Positions 1 through 13,000 of a DNA stretch of 64,000 nt are shown here, in pieces (positions within the stretch are counted from its first letter, which is position 1; each line of letters starts with the position of its first letter). The notes below the pieces were generated by a model that saw only the letters and a program-made list of their open reading frames with translations, had not been told where the DNA came from and made no database searches. A program made the position numbers and the translations under genes. The stretch is from Leptodactylus fallax. Lineage: Eukaryota > Chordata > Amphibia > Anura > Leptodactylidae. Where the stretch lies: assembly GCA_947044405.1 (NCBI GenBank), contig CAMRHE010000459.1:966501-1030500 (forward strand), written 5' to 3'.

Positions 1-3000
1 GTAGATTTGGATCATTGTCTTGCATATAATATATACAGATACCCAGGTTAACCGGCTGTACATATATAATTATATACAGGAGATACCAGGTTATACTCTG
101 TACATAATAATATATACAAGAATCTGCTGATACTGTACATATAAATATATACAGGAGATACCCAGGTTATACCGCTGACAACTATAACAGGAGATACCCA
201 GGTGCTGGCATTGTCCATATAAATTATATACAGCCCCAAAGCATTATGGAACCTCCACCATTTAATTATATAGTGGGTAGCAAGTGTTTATACTGGAATG
301 CTGTGTTTATATTATATACAGGCGATACGCAGGTTATACCGGCTGTACATATATAATTATATGTATGACCAAACAACTCAATCTTTGTTTCATCAGTCCA
401 CAGGACCTATATATACAATTATATGAAGCTGGCTTACGTCCAGGAATGTGCTTATGCATAAACATACAGGCGACTCTGTTTGTGGCGTGCTATACAGAGA
501 TACCTCTTCTTGATCACTCTCCCATATACAGCTATATCCTTGTGCAAAGTGTGCAATGTATTGTAGACCGCTGTACAATACATTATATACACGATCTGCA
601 GGCAAGATGATCGCTACAGATCTAATTATATACAGGAGGTACCCAGGTCTGTACCGGATACATATATAATTGACTATACTCACCATTCTTCTTATACTGC
701 CTTACATATATAATTATATACTGGTCTGCCAGGCTATCTGGGCTGTACATATATAATTAGATACAGGAGATATCCCTGAGGTTATACCATTTCCTGTACA
801 TATATAATCATATACAGAGATACCCAGGTTATACCGACTGTACAGGTATAATTATATACTGAGACACCCAGGTTATACCGGCTGTACATATATAATTATA
901 TACAGGAGATACCCAGGTTATACCGGCTGAACATATATGATATAAACAATCCTTGTTATACAGATCATACTAGAGAGTTGATATAGAGATAGCCCATGAT
1001 GCCACTCTTCATAGGAGATATAATTATATATAGGAGATACCAACTTGCAATTGGCCACCTTAAATACCTATTATATCATGATTGGATACACCTGTGCATA
1101 TATAATTATATACAAAGATCAGTGAGGTTACAAAACAAATATTATAGCTTCAGTAAATCAGTAATACAGTAACCCAGGTTATACGGACTATTCAACATAA
1201 ATAATATATGATAAGGAGATACCCAAATTTATACACTGGTCATATATAATTATGATATAATGCATACTGTGCAATACAATTTTCTGTTAGGAGATACCCA
1301 GTTAAACCTACATATATAATATCCTGAATATATTACTGTGTCCATACAGTTATTAGATATATCAAATTGACATATATAATTATATGCAAATACCCAAATA
1401 TTTAGAACTACATATATAATTAATATATACAGATAAGGTTATGCCAGCTGTACATATATAATTATATACAGGAGATACCCTTTTTCATACTGACTGTACA
1501 TATATAATTATATACGGGAGATACCCAGGTTATACTGGCTATATATATATATCATTATATACAGGAGATACCCAGGTTATACCAGCTGTACATATATAAT
1601 TATATACAGGAGATACCCAGGTTATACCAGCTGTACATATATAATTATATACAGGATATACCCAGGTTATACCGGCTGTACATATATAATTATATACAGG
1701 ATATACCCGGGTTATACCGGCTGTACATATATAATTATACACAGGAGATACCCGGGTTATACCGGCTGTACATATATAATTATATACAGGAGATACCCGG
1801 GTTATACCGGCTGTACATATATAATTATATACAGGAGATACCCGGGTTATACCGGCTGTACATATAGAATTATATACAGGAGATACCCGGGTTATACCGG
1901 CTGTACATATATAATTATATACAGGAGATACCCGGGTTATACCGGCTGTACATATATAATTATATACAGGAGATACCCGGGTTATACCGGCTGTACATAT
2001 ATAATTATATACAGGAGATACCCAGGTTATACCGGCTGTACATATATAATTATATACAGGATATACCTGGGTTATACCGGCTGTACATATATAATTATAT
2101 ACAGGAGATACCCAGGTTATACCGGCTGTACATATATAATTATATACAGGATATACCCAGGTTATACCGGCTGTAAATATTATAATTATATACAGGAGAT
2201 ACCCAGGTTATACCGGCTGTACATATATAATTATATACAGGATATACCCAGGTTATACCGCCTGTACATATATAATTATATACAGGAGATACCCAGGTTA
2301 TACCGGCTGTACATATATAATTATATACAGGATATACCCAGGTTATACCGGCTGTAAATATATAATTATATACAGGAGATACCCGGGTTATACCGGCTGT
2401 ACATATATAATTATATACAGGATATACCCAGGTTATACCGGCTGTAAATATATAATTATATACAGGAGATACCCGGGTTCTACCGGCTGTACATATATAA
2501 TTATATACAGGAGATACCCGGGTTCTACCGGCTGTACATATAGAATTATATACAGGAGATACCCAGGTTATACCGGCTGTACATATATCATTATATACAG
2601 GAGATACCCAGGTTATACCGGCTGTACATATAGAATTATATACAGGAGATACCCAGGTTATACCGGCTGTACATATATAATTATACACAGGAGATACCCA
2701 GGTTATACCAGCTGTACATATATCATTATATACAGGAGATACCTAGGTTATAGCAGCTGTACATATATAATTATATACAGGACATACCCAGGTTATACCG
2801 GCTGTACATATAGAATTATATACAGGAGATGCCCAGGTTATACCGGCTGTACATATATAATTATACAGAGGAGATACTCAGGTTGCACCGGCTGTACATA
2901 TATAATTATATACAGGTGATACCCAGGTTATACCGGCTGTACATATATAATTATATACAGGAGATCCCCAGGTTATACCGGCTGTACATATAGAATTATA

Positions 3001-6000
3001 TACAGGAGATACCCAGGTTATACCGGCAATACATATATAATTATATACAGGAGATACCCAGTTTATACCGGCAATACATATATAATTATACACAGGAGAT
3101 ACCCAGGTTATACCAGCTGTACATATAGAATTATATATAGGAGATACCTAGGTTATACCAACTGTACATATATCATTATATACAGGAGATACCTAGGTTA
3201 TAGCAGCTGTACATATATAATTATATACAGGACATACCCAGGTTATACCGGCTGTACATATAGAATTATATACAGGAGATGCCCAGGTTATACCGGCTGT
3301 ACATATATAATTATACAGAGGAGATACTCAGGTTGCACCGGCTGTACATATATAATTATATACAGGTGATACCCAGGTTATACCGGCTGTACATATATAA
3401 TTATATACAAGAGATACCCAGGTTATACCGGCTGTACATATAGAATTATATACAGGAGATACCAAGGTTATACCGGCTGTACATATATAATTATATACAA
3501 GAGGTACCCAGGTTATACCGGCTGTACATATATAATTATATACAGGAGATACCAAGGTTATACCGGCTGTACATATATCATTATATACAAGAGATACCCA
3601 GGTTATACCGGCTGTACATATAGAATTATATACAAGAGATACCCAGGTTATACCGGCTGTACATATATAATTATATACAAGAGGTACCCAGGTTATACCG
3701 GCTGTACATATAGAATTATATACAGGAGATACCCAGGTTATACCGGCTGTACATATATCATTATATACAAGAGATACCCAGGTTATACCGGCTGTACATA
3801 TAGAATTATATACAGGAGATACCCAGGTTATACCGGCTGTACATATATAATTATATACAAGAGGTACCCAGGTTATACCGGCTGTACATATATAATTATA
3901 TACAGGAGATACCCAGGTTATACCGGCTGTACATATATCATTATATAAAGGAGATGCCCAGGTTATACCGGCTGTACATATATTATTATATACAGGAGAT
4001 GCCCAGGTTATGCCAGCTGTACATATATCATTATATACAGGAGATACCCAGATTATACCAGCTGTACATATATAATTATATACAGGAGATACCCAGGTTA
4101 TACCAGCTGTACATATATAATTATATACAGGAGATACCCAGGTTATACCGGCAATACATATATAATTATACACAGGAGATACCCAGGTTATACCAGCTGT
4201 ACATATATCATTATATACAGGAGATACCTAGGTTATAGCAGCTGTACATATATAATTATATACAGGACATACCCAGGTTATACCGGCTGTACATATAGAA
4301 TTATATACAGGAGATGCCCAGGTTATACCGGCTGTACATATATAATTATACAGAGGAGATACTCAGGTTGCACCGGCTGTACATATATAATTATATACAG
4401 GTGATACCCAGGTTATACCGGCTGTACATATATAATTATATACAAGAGATACCCAGGTTATACCGGAAAAAAAACGACCCAGAACCTGTACATATAGAAT
4501 TATATACAGGAGATACCCAGGTTATACCGGCTGTACATATATAATTATATACAAGAGGTACCCAGGTTATACCGGCTGTACATATATAATTATATACAGG
4601 AGATACCCAGGTTATACCGGCTGTACATATAGAATTATATACAGGAGATACCCAGGTTATACCGGCTGTACATACATAATTATATACAAGAGGTACCCAG
4701 GTTATACCGGCTGTACATATATAATTATATACAGGAGATACCCAGGTTATACCAGCTGTACATATATCATTATATAAAGGAGATGCCCAGGTTATACCGG
4801 CTGTACATATATCATTATATACAGGAGATGCCCAGGTTATGGCAGCTGTACATATATCATTATATACAGGAGATACCCAGATTATACCAGCTGTACATAT
4901 ATAATTATATACAGGAGATACCCAGGTTATACCAGCTGTACATATATAATTATATACACAAAATACCCAGGTTATACCGGCTGTACATATATCATTATAT
5001 ACAGGAGATGACCAGGTTATACCAGCTGTACATATATCATTATATACAGGAGATGCCCAGGTTATACCGGCTGTACATATATAATTATATACAGGATATA
5101 CCCAGGTTATACCAGCTGTACATATATAATTATATACAGGAGATACCCAGGTTATACCGGCAATACATATATAATTATATACAGGAGATACCCAGGTTAT
5201 ACCGGCAATACATATATAATCATACACAGGAGATACCCAGGTTATACCAGCTGTACATATATCATTATATACAGGAGATACCTAGGTTATAGCAGCTGTA
5301 CATATATAATTATATACAGGACATACCCAGGTTATACCGGCTGTACATATAGAATTATATACAGGAGATGCCCAGGTTATACCGGCTGTACATATATAAT
5401 TATACAGAGGAGATACTCAGGTTGCACCGGCTGTACATATATAATTATATACAGGAGATACCCAGGTTATACCGGCTGTACATATATCATTATATACAAG
5501 AGATACCCAGGTTATACCGGCTGTACATATAGAATTATATACAGGAGATACCCAGGTTATACCGGCTGTACATATATAATTATATACAGGAGATACCCAG
5601 GTTATACCGGCTGTACATATATCATTATATAAAGGAGATGCCCAGGTTATACCGGCTGTACATATATCATTATATACAGGAGATGCCCAGGTTATGCCAG
5701 CTGTACATATATAATTATATACAGGAGATACCCAGGTTATACCGGGTGTACATATATAATTATATACAGGAGATACCCAGGTTATACCAGCTGTACATAT
5801 ATAATTATATACAGTATATACCCAGATTATACCAGCTGTACATATATAATTATATACAGGAGATACCCAGGTTATGCCAGCTGTACATATATAATTATAT
5901 ACAGGAGATACCCAGGTTATACCGGCTATACATATATAATTATATACAGGAGATACCCAGGTTATACCGGCTGTACATATATAATTATATACAGGAGATA

Positions 6001-9000
6001 CCCAGGTTATACCGGCTGTACATATATAATTATATACAGGAGATACCCAGGTTATACCGGCTGTACATATAGAATTATATACAGGAGATACCCAGGTTAT
6101 ACCAGCTGTACATATATCATTATATACAGGAGATACCTAGGTTATAGCAGCTGTACATATATAATTATATACAGGACATACCCAGGTTATACCGGCTGTA
6201 CATATAGAATTATATACAGGAGATGCCCAGGTTATACCGGCTGTACATATATAATTATACAGAGGAGATACTCAGGTTGCACCGGCTGTACATATATAAT
6301 TATATACAGGTGATACCCAGGTTATACCGGCTGTACATATATAATTATATACAGGAGATCCCCAGGTTATACCGGCTGTACATATAGAATTATATACAGG
6401 AGATACCCAGGTTATACCGGCAATACATATATAATTATATACAGGAGATACCCAGTTTATACCGGCAATACATATATAATTATACACAGGAGATACCCAG
6501 GTTATACCAGCTGTTACATATAGAATTATATATAGGAGATACCTAGGTTATACCAACTGTACATATATCATTATATACAGGAGATACCTAGGTTATAGCA
6601 GCTGTACATATATAATTATATACAGGACATACCCAGGTTATACCGGCTGTACATATAGAATTATATACAGGAGATGCCCAGGTTATACCGGCTGTACATA
6701 TATAATTATACAGAGGAGATACTCAGGTTGCACCGGCTGTACATATATAATTATATACAGGTGATACCCAGGTTATACCGGCTGTACATATATCATTATA
6801 TACAAGAGATACCCAGGTTATACCGGCTGTACATATAGAATTATATACAAGAGATACCCAGGTTATACCGGCTGTACATATATAATTATATACAAGAGGT
6901 ACCCAGGTTATACCGGCTGTACATATAGAATTATATACAGGAGATACCCAGGTTATACCGGCTGTACATATATCATTATATACAAGAGATACCCAGGTTA
7001 TACCGGCTGTACATATAGAATTATATACAGGAGATACCCAGGTTATACCGGCTGTACATATATAATTATATACAAGAGGTACCCAGGTTATACTGGCTGT
7101 ACATATATAATTATATACAGGAGATACCCAGGTTATACCGGCTGTACATATATCATTATATAAAGGAGATGCCCAGGTTATACCGGCTGTACATATATTA
7201 TTATATACAGGAGATGCCCAGGTTATGCCAGCTGTACATATATCATTATATACAGGAGATACCCAGATTATACCAGCTGTACATATATAATTATATACAG
7301 GAGATACCCAGGTTATACCAGCTGTACATATATAATTATATACAGGAGATACCCAGGTTATACCGGCAATACATATATAATTATACACAGGAGATACCCA
7401 GGTTATACCAGCTGTACATATATCATTATATACAGGAGATACCTAGGTTATAGCAGCTGTACATATATAATTATACGGCAACCCAGGTCCCCCCCTAACC
7501 CCCCCCCCCTATTCCCCCCCCCTCCCCATTACAGGCAGCATACCCAGGTTATACCGGCTGTACATATATAATTATATACAAGAGGTACCCAGGTTATACC
7601 GGCTGTACATATATAATTATATACAGGAGATACCCAGGTTATACCGGCTGTACATATATAATTATATACAGGAGATACCCAGGTTATACCGGCTGTACAT
7701 ATATAATTATATACAGGATATACCCAGGTTATACCGGCTGTAAATATTATAATTATATACAGGAGATACCCAGGTTATACCGGCTGTACATATATAATTA
7801 TATACAGGATATACCCAGGTTATACCGGCTGTACATATATAATTATATACAGGAGATACCCAGGTTATACCGGCTGTACATATATAATTATATACAGGAT
7901 ATACCCAGGTTATACCGGCTGTAAATATATAATTATATACAGGAGATACCCGGGTTATACCGGCTGTACATATATAATTATATACAGGATATACCCAGGT
8001 TATACCGGCTGTAAATATATAATTATATACAGGAGATACCCGGGTTCTACCGGCTGTACATATATAATTATATACAGGAGATACCCGGGTTATACCGGCT
8101 GTACATATAGAATTATATACAGGAGATACCCAGGTTATACCGGCTGTACATATATAATTATATACAGGAGATACCCAGGTTATACCGGCTGTACATATAG
8201 AATTATATACAGGAGATACCCAGGTTATACCGGCTGTACATATATAATTATACACAGGAGATACCCAGGTTATACCAGCTGTACATATATCATTATATAC
8301 AGGAGATACCTAGGTTATAGCAGCTGTACATATATAATTATATACAGGACATACCCAGGTTATACCGGCTGTACATATAGAATTATATACAGGAGATGCC
8401 CAGGTTATACCGGCTGTACATATATAATTATACAGAGGAGATACTCAGGTTGCACCGGCTGTACATATATAATTATATACAGGAGATACCCAGGTTATAC
8501 CGGCTGTACATATATCATTATATACAAGAGATACCCAGGTTATACCGGCTGTACATATAGAATTATATACAGGAGATACCCAGGTTATACCGGCTGTACA
8601 TATATAATTATATACAAGAGGTACCCAGGTTATACCGGCTGTACATATATAATTATATACAGGAGATACCCAGGTTATACCGGCTGTACATATATCATTA
8701 TATAAAGGAGATGCCCAGGTTATACCGGCTGTATATATATCATTATATACAGGAGATGCCCAGGTTATGCCAGCTGTACATATATAATTATATACAGGAG
8801 ATACCCAGGTTATACCGGGTGTACATATATAATTATATACAGGAGATACCCAGGTTATACCAGCTGTACATATATAATTATATACAGTATATACCCAGAT
8901 TATACCAGCTGTACATATATAATTATATACAGGAGATACCCAGGTTATACCAGCTGTACATATATAATTATATACACAAAATACCCAGGTTATACCGGCT

Positions 9001-9465
9001 GTACATATATCATTATATACAGGAGATGCTCAGGTTATACCAGCTGTAGATATATCATTATATACAGGAGATACCAGGGTTATACCGGCTGTACATATAT
9101 AATTATATACAGGGGATACCCAGGTTATACCGGCTGTACATATAGAATAAGGAATACCCTATACCAGTGAGATACCCAGGTTATACCAGCTGTACATATA
9201 TCATTATATACAGGAGATACCCAGGTTATACCAGCTGTATATATATAATTATATACAGGAGATACCCAGGCTATACCAGCTGTACATATAATATTATATA
9301 CAGGAGATACCCAGTTTATACCAGCTGTATATATATAATTATATACAGGAGATACCCAGGCTATACCAGCTGTACATATATCATTATATACAGGAGATGC
9401 CCAGGTTATACCAGCTGTACATATATCATTATATACAGGAGATACCCAGGTTATACCAGCATGGT
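1..9465. repeat. 45-bp minisatellite array, about 200 copies
   Basis: The unit contains GAGATACCCAGGTTATACC, then GGCTGTACA and the perfect 14-bp palindrome TATATAATTATATA. Copies are regular from about 1430 to 7475 and 7541 to 9458; the first 1.4 kb is degenerate. Variants (TAGAATTA, TATCATTA, ACAAGAG, GGAGATGCC, ACTCAGGTTGCACC) occur in ordered blocks that recur, showing higher-order structure. Because 45 is a multiple of three, long open frames arise on both strands; they carry no coding signal. Confidence 0.95.
7476..7540. other. C-rich interruption in the 45-bp array
   Basis: About 65 bp dominated by runs of C separated by TAA, TATT and T, sitting between two intact repeat units. It has no resemblance to the unit. 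It is either an inserted simple sequence or an assembly artefact. Confidence 0.7.
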
Positions 9466-9760
9466 CCATATGACTAAAGCCTCCTATAGACTAGCACACA
9501 TGGAGCAGGATTCTATAGGATCACACATACGGAGTAGTAAACCTATAGACTAGGGGAAAATGGACAGAAAACCTCCTACAGAATGGCACATATATATCAG
9601 TAAACCTATAGAATAGCGCATATACAACATTAAGCCTCCTATAGAGTAGCACCTATAGAGCATTGGACCTATAGATTGGCACAAAGAAGAGCAGTAACCC
9701 TCCTATATATTGGCAGACTTCCTATACAGTAGGGGGCAGTACACTGACATTACATGCACT
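9466..9760. repeat. Decayed CTATAGA-type repeat flanking the 45-bp array
   Basis: Irregular copies of CCTATAGA followed by TAGCACA or TGGCACA recur every 30-50 bp (for example near 9486, 9542, 9604, 9640, 9669). They look like an old, diverged tandem array. No open frame. Confidence 0.5.
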
Positions 9761-9980
9761 CTAGTGACATTATAGCAGGCTCTCTCCTCCTAGATCGCCC
9801 CCTACAGGCGGCAGTGAGCTGTGCAGCAGGATTGAACACTCCCAGGTTGGCGCCTTTAGAGGGCAGTGTTTCTGAGACTCTGTGAAATAATCGTCAGTAC
9901 CAGGAGGCGCCGCTAGAGGGCTCTATGTCCAAGACCCAACTCTCTGAAATGCCTTTATTTACTCCACTGCCCCCTGGTGT
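9726..9980. promoter_or_regulatory. Cluster of five CTCF-like motifs at SAP25 exon 1
   Basis: Scored by eye against CCASYAGRKGGCRS: 9726-9739 plus (ACAGTAGGGGGCAG, 13/14), 9795-9808 minus (12/14), 9853-9866 plus (CCTTTAGAGGGCAG, 12/14), 9910-9923 plus (CCGCTAGAGGGCTC, 12/14, ending just before the ATG), and 9967-9980 minus (ACACCAGGGGGCAG, 13/14, inside exon 1). The stretch lies between the repeat-filled upstream DNA and intron 1, where the promoter is expected. No TATA box is recognisable. Confidence 0.45.
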
Positions 9981-10053
9981 AACTGCGAGGAACTGCACTG
10001 GTGTTACCTCTGAGAAAGTAACTGGGAACATGGAGGGAGGTGCAGCAACCCAG
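9925..10053 (+). CDS. sap25: SAP25 exon 1 (start codon, 43 codons)
   Basis: The frame opens at an ATG and ends at CAG|GTAAGT, a strong donor, in phase 0. It begins [19 protein letters not shown] and ends GGAATQ. No homology is recognisable, as expected for the variable SAP25 N-terminus. The assignment rests on position, the donor, and phase agreement with exon 2. Upstream untranslated exons are possible. A near-consensus CTCF motif lies inside the coding sequence on the minus strand. Confidence 0.65.
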
Positions 10054-13000
10054 GTAAGTGCTCACTCAGGGGGCAGTGCAGTCAGGGTGTTGGAGTGGGG
10101 GTGCTGTGGTGTCAGGTTATAGGGGGAGGGGCAGTCATAATTCAGGGGTGGGGCTGTATAGCCAAGTTCTTGAGGGAGGAACTCTGCAGTCACGTTATGA
10201 TGGAGGGGCTGCGCGGTCAGGTCATTAGAGGAGGGGGCTGCGCGGTCAGGTCATTAGAGGAGGGGGGCTGCGCGGTCAGGTAATTAGAGGAGGGGGCTGC
10301 GCGGTCAGGTAATTAGAGGAGGGGGCTGCGCGGTAAGGTCATTAGAGGAGGGGCTGCGCGGTCAGGTCATTAGAGGAGGGGGCTGTGCGGTCAGGTCATT
10401 AGAGGAGGGGGCTGCGCGGTCAGGTCATTAGAGGAGGGGGCTGCGCGGTCAGGTAATTAGAGGAGGGGGCTGCGCGGTAAGGTCATTAGAGGAGGGGGCT
10501 GCGCGGTCAGGTCATTAGAGGAGGGGGCTGTGCGGTCAGGTCATTAGAGGAGGGGGCTGCGCGGTCAGGTCATTAGGAGGGGGGCTGCGCGGTCAGGTCA
10601 TTAGAGGAGGGGGCTGCGCGGTCAGGTCATTAGAGGGAGGGGGGCTGCGCGGTAAGGTCATTAGAGGAGGGGGCTGCGCGGTAAGGTCATTAGAGGAGGG
10701 GGCTGCGCGGTAAGGTCATTAGAGGAGGGGCTGCGCGGTCAGGTCATTAGAGGAGGGGGGGGGGGGGGGGGGGGGCGGCAGGCAGGAGGGGGCTGCGCGG
10801 TCAGGTCATTAGAGGGGGGGCTGCGCGGTCAGGTCATTAGAGGAGGGGGCTGCGCGGTCAGGTCATTAGAGGAGGGGGCTTCGCGGTCAGGTCATTAGAG
10901 GAGGGGGCTGCGCGGTAAGGTCATTAGAGGAGGGGGGGGGGGGGAGGTCATTAGAGAGAGGGGCTGCGTGGTCAGGTTACGGGGCGGCTGTGTAGGTATG
11001 TATTGGAGGAGGGGCAGTGCAGGAGGTTATGGGGGACTCTTCATTCAGGTCATTGGGGGTTGCTGTAGTCAGGTTGTTGATACGAGCAGAGAGAAAGTCA
11101 CCGCCATCTGTACAACCCCCAATAACACTACTGTCACCACACTGCCATCTGTACAACCTCCAATAACACTACTGTCACCACACCACCATCTGTACAACCC
11201 CCAATAACACTACTGCCACCACACCACCATCTGTACAACCTCCAATAACACTACTGTCACCACACCGCCATCTGTACAGCCTCCAATAACACTACTGTCA
11301 CCACACCGCCATCTGTACAGCCCCCAATAACACTACTGTCACCACACCGCCATCTGTACAACCTCCAATAACACTACTGTCACCACACCGCCACCTGTAC
11401 AGCCTCCAATAACACTACTGTCACCGCCATCTGTACAACCTCCAATAACACTACTGTCACCACACCGCCATCTGTACAACCTCCAATAACACTACTGTCA
11501 CCACACCGCCATCTGTACAACCTCCAATAACACTACTGTCACCACACCACCATCTGTACAGCCCCCAATAACACTACTGTCACCACACCGCCATCTGTAC
11601 AACCCCCAATAACACTACTGTCACCACACCGCCATCTGTACAGCCTCCAATAACACTACTGTCACCACACCGCCATCTGTACAACCTCCAATAACACTAC
11701 TGTCACCACACCGCCACCTGTACAACCCCCAATAACACTACTGTCACCACACCGCCATCTGTACAGCCTCCAATAACACTACTGTCACCACACCACCATC
11801 TGTACAACCCCCAATAACACTACTGTCACCACACCGCCATCTGTACAACCTCCAATAACACTACTGTCACCACACCACCATCTGTACAACCTCCAATAAC
11901 ACTACTGTCACCACACCGCCACCTGTACAACCCCCAATAACACTACTGTCACCACACCGCCATCTGTACAACCTCCAATAACACTACTGTCACCACACCG
12001 CCATCTGTACAACCTCCAATAACACTACTGTCACCACACCGCCATCTGTACAACCCCCAATAACACTACTGTCACCACACCGCCATCTGTACAACCCCCA
12101 ATAACACTACTGTCACCACACCGCCATCTCCAATAACACTATTGTCACCACACCGCCATCTGTACATCCCCCAATAACACTACTGTCACCACACCGCCAT
12201 CTGTACAACCTCCAATAACACTACTGTCACCACACCGCCATCTGTACAGCCCCCAATAACACTACTGTCACCACACCACCATCTGTACAACCACCAATAA
12301 CACTACTGTCACCACACCGCCATCTGTACAACCTCCAATAACACTACTGTCACCACACCGCCATCTGTACAACCCCCAATAACACTACTGTCACCACACC
12401 ACCATCTGTACAGCCTCCAATAACACTACTGTCACCACACCGCCATCTGTACAGCCCCCAATAACACTACTGTCACCACACCGCCATCTGTACATCCTCC
12501 AATAACACTACTGTCACCACACCGCCATCTGTACAACCTCCAATAACACTACTGTCACCACACCGCCATCTGTACAACCCCCAATAACACTACTGTCACC
12601 ACACCACCATCTGTACAGCCTCCAATAACACTACTGTCACCACACCGCCATCTGTACAGCCCCCAATAACACTACTGTCACCACACCGCCATCTGTACAT
12701 CCTCCAATAACACTACTGTCACCACACCGCCATCTGTACAACCTCCAATAACACTACTGTCACCACACCGCCATCTGTACAGCCTCCAATAACACTACTG
12801 TCACCACACCGCCATCTGTACAACCTCCAATAAGACTACTGTCACCACACCGCCTCTGTACAACCTCCAATAACACTACTGTCACCACACCGCCATCTGT
12901 ACAGCCTCCAATAACACTACTGTCACCACACCACCATCTGTACAACCCCCAATAACACTACTGTCACCACACCGCCACCTGTACAGCCCCCAATAACACT

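Noticed and set aside
1539..9469. Repeated peptide frames (15-residue unit, YNYICTAGITWVSPV type) that look like a repeat protein
   Set aside because: Translation of a 45-bp minisatellite. Both strands are open, there are no conserved ends, and substitutions show no codon-position bias by eye.
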